Positions 61,126-64,000 of a stretch of 64,000 nt of DNA are shown piece after piece; position 1 is the first letter of the stretch, and each line of letters begins with the position of its first letter. The notes below the pieces were generated by a model, which was given only the letters and a program-made list of their open reading frames with translations, searched no databases and had not been told where the DNA came from. Position numbers and translations under genes: made by a program. This DNA comes from Pandoraea fibrosis (GTDB taxonomy: Bacteria; Pseudomonadota; Gammaproteobacteria; Burkholderiales; Burkholderiaceae). The stretch covers positions 4,216,001 through 4,280,000 of the forward strand of contig NZ_CP047385.1 in the NCBI RefSeq assembly GCF_000807775.2, read 5' to 3'.

Positions 61126-61581
61126 ATGTCCGTCTACGACAAACTGAAGCAACTGGGTATCGAACTGCCGAGCGCCGGCGCCCCCGCTGCCGCCTACGTG
61201 ATGAGCGCACAAACCGGCAATACCGTGTTCCTCTCGGGCCATCTGCCGAAGAAGGATGGCAAGATCTGGACCGGCAAGCTCGGCCAGGACGTGAGCGTCG
61301 ACGAAGGCAAGGCTGCCGCACGCGCCGTTGCCATCGAACTGATCGCGACCCTGCATGCCCACACGGGCGACCTGAACAAGGTCAAGCGCGTGGTGAAGCT
61401 GATGAGCCTCGTGAACTCGACGCAGGAATTCACCGATCAGCATCTGGTGACGAACGGTGCCTCGGAACTGATCGCGGAAGTCTTCGGCGACGCCGGCAAG
61501 CATGCACGTTCGGCCTTTGGCGTTGCGCAGATTCCCCTGGGCGCATGCGTCGAAATCGAACTGATCGCCGAACTCGCCTGA
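61126..61581 (+). CDS. RidA family enamine/imine deaminase-like protein
   Basis: A 151-residue protein of the longer RidA subgroup (COG0251-like), whose members hydrolyse reactive enamines and imines formed by PLP enzymes. Strand and helix pattern GNTVFLSGHLPKKDGK and VKLMSLVNSTQEFTDQ are typical; the catalytic Arg of true RidA appears as AEVFGDAGKHARSAFGV. Start at 61126 has a GAAGC/AAGGAAG ribosome site. It follows an aminotransferase, which fits a detoxifying role. Confidence 0.9.
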   Translation: MSVYDKLKQLGIELPSAGAPAAAYVMSAQTGNTVFLSGHLPKKDGKIWTGKLGQDVSVDEGKAAARAVAIELIATLHAHTGDLNKVKRVVKLMSLVNSTQEFTDQHLVTNGASELIAEVFGDAGKHARSAFGVAQIPLGACVEIELIAELA

Positions 61582-61634
61582 CGATCGCCCGGTAGGCAAT
61601 GCGCCGCGTTGCGGCCATTCTTACGCACCCAACG

Positions 61635-61666
61635 ACAACAGCCACCCTCGGGTGGCTGTTGTTTTA
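61635..61666 (+). terminator. intrinsic terminator after ridA
   Basis: ACAACAGCCACC (61635-61646) pairs with GGTGGCTGTTGT (61651-61662) across loop CTCG, followed by TTTT. Confidence 0.92.
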
Positions 61667-61698
61667 TGGAAGTGTCCCGCTTAGGTAGCGTGCCGGAA

Positions 61699-62964
61699 TC
61701 AGAGCGGCTTACCGCCGCCGTATGCGCGGCGCATGGTGATCGCTACCGCCAACGACAGCACGACGGCCACGGCCAGCAACGCCACGACCCCATGCCAGCC
61801 GTGCGCCTTGAGCATCACGCCCGAGTAGCTGCCCAGCAGGCTCGATCCCAGATAGTAGAAGAACAGATACAGCGCCGAGGCAATCGCGCGCCCTTCCGTG
61901 GCCCGGCGTCCGACCCAACTGCTGGCGACGGTATGCGCGCCGAAGAAGCCGAACGTGAAGATTGCCAGACCGATCACCACACCCAGCACTTGCGACGAAA
62001 GCATGGTCACGAGTCCTACGAGCGAGAACGCGACCAGCACCCACAGCAGACGCGGGCGTCCCACGCGATCCGATAGCGGCCCGGCAATGAACGAGCCGAC
62101 CACACCGATCAGGTACATCGTGAAGATCGCGCCAATCGCCGCATGCGGCAAATGGAACGGCGACGCCGACAAGTGGAAGCCCAGATAGTTGTAGACGCTC
62201 ACGAAGCTGCCCATCATCAGCCCGGCGAACAGATACAACCCCAACAGCGCCGGATCGCCCAGATGGCGACGTGCGTGACCGATGGCCTCGCGCACCGACA
62301 TGTGACGCGGCGTGAAGCGGCGCGAATGCGGCAGGCTGCGGGCAAACTCCAGCCCCATCGCCAGACATACCAGGCCGATCACGGCCACCGACACGCGCCA
62401 CGAGAACATATCCGCCACGAACGCGGCAAGCACGCGCCCGGCCATGCCACCCAGGATATTGCCGCCGATGTACAGGCCCATCGACATACCGAGCGAGCGC
62501 TGATCGATCTCTTCGCTCAGGTACGCCATCGCGATGGCCGGCAAACCGGAGAGCGCCAGCCCCTTGAGAGCACCGAGAACCACGACGGTCTCGAAGTTGG
62601 TAGAGAACGCACTCGCGAGCGTGAGCACCGACGAACTGAGCAATGCCATCGTCATCATCCGCTTGCGACTCACCCGATCGGCAGCAACGCAGGTCACGAG
62701 CAGCCCCAGCGCCATCATCATCGTGGCTGCCGAAACGGACCAACTGGCCTGCGCAGGCGTAATGCCGAACGTCGTGGTCAGCAACGGCAACAGCGACTGC
62801 ATGCAGTACAACTGCGCGAACGTCGAAAAACCGCCGAAGAAGAGTGCCCGGCTGATGACAGCGTATTCGGCGGTGCCACGGGCAACGCCCGCAGGAAGCT
62901 TGGGCGCCGACGCACCACTGGCCGTCGCGCCGTTAGCAAGAGGAAGGGAATTGGTTGATGCCAT
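61699..62964 (-). CDS. MFS transporter
   Basis: A 421-residue 12-helix major facilitator protein. Membrane segments begin after about 35 residues (SRALFFGGFSTFAQLYCMQS). The motif-A-like segment RVSRKRMM follows helix 2. The YnfM-type subgroup of Bcr/arabinose-efflux-like transporters seems closest. The start is the ATG at 62964. It is divergent from a LysR gene that probably controls it. The substrate is unknown. Confidence 0.92.
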   Translation of the reverse strand: MASTNSLPLANGATASGASAPKLPAGVARGTAEYAVISRALFFGGFSTFAQLYCMQSLLPLLTTTFGITPAQASWSVSAATMMMALGLLVTCVAADRVSRKRMMTMALLSSSVLTLASAFSTNFETVVVLGALKGLALSGLPAIAMAYLSEEIDQRSLGMSMGLYIGGNILGGMAGRVLAAFVADMFSWRVSVAVIGLVCLAMGLEFARSLPHSRRFTPRHMSVREAIGHARRHLGDPALLGLYLFAGLMMGSFVSVYNYLGFHLSASPFHLPHAAIGAIFTMYLIGVVGSFIAGPLSDRVGRPRLLWVLVAFSLVGLVTMLSSQVLGVVIGLAIFTFGFFGAHTVASSWVGRRATEGRAIASALYLFFYYLGSSLLGSYSGVMLKAHGWHGVVALLAVAVVLSLAVAITMRRAYGGGKPL

Positions 62965-63095
62965 GACGCTGGCTCGCCTCGCGCGAACCCAGGATGAAAT
63001 GTATACGGCGAATGATAAGTTTGCCGTTACCCAGCGTCCAATATATATTTAAGCGATATTTCCATATATAAAACAGATCAATCGAGGTTCGACGT
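62965..63095. promoter_or_regulatory. AT-rich divergent promoter region between MFS gene and LysR gene
   Basis: An AT-rich island at about 63037-63071, with ATATATATTTAAGCGATAT and CCATATATAA, contrasts with the GC-rich surroundings. It is the likely LysR operator and promoter area for both genes. No single clean T-N11-A dyad stands out. Confidence 0.5.
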
Positions 63096-64000
63096 ATGGA
63101 ACTGCGCCATCTCCGCTACTTCGTCACCGTGGCTGAAGAGTTGCATTTCAGCCGCGCTGCGCAAAAGCTCAATATCGGGCAACCACCGCTTTCCATGCAG
63201 ATTCGCGCGCTGGAGGAAGAACTTGGCGTGCCGCTCTTCGAGCGTTCGCAGCGGCGTGTCTTTCTGACCACCGCCGGACGCGCGTTTCTCGTGCGAGCCC
63301 GTCAAATCCTCGCCGATGCCGAAGCGGCACGTCTCGAGGTACAGCAAATCGCAGGACTCGACGCCGGGGAATTGCGTATCGCGTTCACGACCTCGGCACC
63401 AATGACCAACCTGATGAAACGTGTGCTCACCAGCTATCGGCAACGGTATCCGCGCGTCACACTCACGTTGAGCGAATCGCCATCGGAACGCCAGCGTGAC
63501 GCGCTTGCCGAGCGCACACTCGACATCGGCCTGTTACGTCAGGCAGATGACGCGCCACCGGTCGCCGGATTGAGTTTCGAAACGTTGATCGACGAAGCGC
63601 TGGTCGTCGTTCTGCATCAGGGCCATGCGCTGTCGCGACGTCAAAGCCTGTCCATTGCGGATCTGGCGAACGAAGCGTTCATCATGCACCCGCACGACGT
63701 CGGTACGGCGGTAGACGGCAAAATCCGGGGAATGTGCGAACGCGCGGGGTTCATGCCGCGCGTGGTGCAGGAAGCGCGCGAGTCGACCACCATCGTCGCA
63801 CTCGCGGCGAGCGGGTTGGGCGTTGCCGTCCTTCCCGCGGCCGTGCGATGCATCCAGATCGAAGGGGCATGCTTCATGGACCTCAGCGAGCCCGATGCCC
63901 ATACGCCTCTGCTGCTGGCCAAGCGTCGCGACGATGCCAGCCCGTTAGTGCAAGCGTTCGTCGCGATGTGCCACGAAGTGGCTGGCAATCTTCACGAGAC
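63096..64000 (+). CDS. LysR family transcriptional regulator (3' end cut by window edge)
   Basis: About 301 residues are visible, beginning with ATG 63096 and the LysR winged helix MELRHLRYFVTVAEELHFSR, AAQKLNIGQPPLSMQIRALE. The effector domain follows from about residue 90. The right edge cuts the frame before a stop is seen, but it is near the usual family length, so only the last few residues are missing. It is the presumed regulator of the divergent MFS transporter. Confidence 0.93.
   Translation, partial: MELRHLRYFVTVAEELHFSRAAQKLNIGQPPLSMQIRALEEELGVPLFERSQRRVFLTTAGRAFLVRARQILADAEAARLEVQQIAGLDAGELRIAFTTSAPMTNLMKRVLTSYRQRYPRVTLTLSESPSERQRDALAERTLDIGLLRQADDAPPVAGLSFETLIDEALVVVLHQGHALSRRQSLSIADLANEAFIMHPHDVGTAVDGKIRGMCERAGFMPRVVQEARESTTIVALAASGLGVAVLPAAVRCIQIEGACFMDLSEPDAHTPLLLAKRRDDASPLVQAFVAMCHEVAGNLHE

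Overview
The window is a gene-dense, high-GC chromosomal stretch from a betaproteobacterium of the order Burkholderiales. The evidence is the pyrG-kdsA-eno-ftsB string, the isc cluster, an intracellular PHB depolymerase of the PhaZ1 type with its cysteine at residue 183, and several families common in Burkholderiaceae (DUF2322, DUF1841, DUF2917, DUF3565, RpfE-like next to recJ, Gcr-like membrane protein). Pandoraea or a close relative is my best guess, from protein flavour only. I see no rRNA, tRNA, CRISPR array, insertion sequence, prophage or integrase, so this looks like core chromosome with a few small accessory patches.

Layout. 1-2864: DUF455 ferritin-like protein (cut by the left edge), gamma carbonic anhydrase, redox chaperone Hsp33 and a small lipoprotein. 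2948-7674 (minus): pyrG, kdsA, eno, ftsB. 7854-14833 (minus): an alpha/beta hydrolase, the ComEC DNA-uptake channel, a TatD nuclease and the LolC/LolD lipoprotein-release transporter. 15005-17778 (plus): an RpfE-like protein coupled to recJ. 17871-19239: a LysR regulator divergent from a tiny DUF1127-like gene. 19321-22469 (plus): prfB with its programmed +1 frameshift, an Ivy-type lysozyme inhibitor and lysS. 22610-25771 (minus): the least understood patch, with an unrecognised 379-residue protein, a DUF1444-like protein and a GT87-like membrane glycosyltransferase. A glycine-zipper envelope protein follows.

26873-32956 (minus): the iron-sulfur cluster operon in the order iscR-iscS-iscU-iscA-(DUF3565)-hscB-hscA-fdx-iscX. 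A near-consensus IscR box covers the -10 element of the promoter, and a terminator-like hairpin sits between the DUF3565 gene and hscB. 33073-38565 (minus): a Gcr-type membrane protein, a low-molecular-weight phosphotyrosine phosphatase, a five-helix membrane protein and uvrB. 38887-41546 (plus): aromatic/aspartate aminotransferase and PHB depolymerase. 41659-44004: a TetR regulator divergent from an orphan RnfB/RsxB-like ferredoxin followed by nth.

44116-51315: RutE-type nitroreductase, an EamA transporter, DUF1841, two small c-type cytochromes, a MoxR/CoxE-like ATPase-VWA pair, a BenE symporter and DUF2322. 51416-55591 (minus): a spermidine-synthase-like methyltransferase fold, a family 6 uracil/hypoxanthine DNA glycosylase, chorismate lyase and HtpG. 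55862-61581: a MocR regulator with an operator of CTGTAYCG repeats, DUF2917, a glyoxalase-like protein, an EamA exporter, an aminotransferase and a RidA protein, together suggesting an amino-acid handling neighbourhood. 61699-64000: an MFS transporter divergent from a LysR gene cut by the right edge.

I found no whole new defence or secretion system. The observations I rate highest are the DUF3565 insertion and internal terminator in the isc operon, the MocR operator array and its possible regulon, the orphan rsxB-nth pair, and the unrecognised 379-residue protein.
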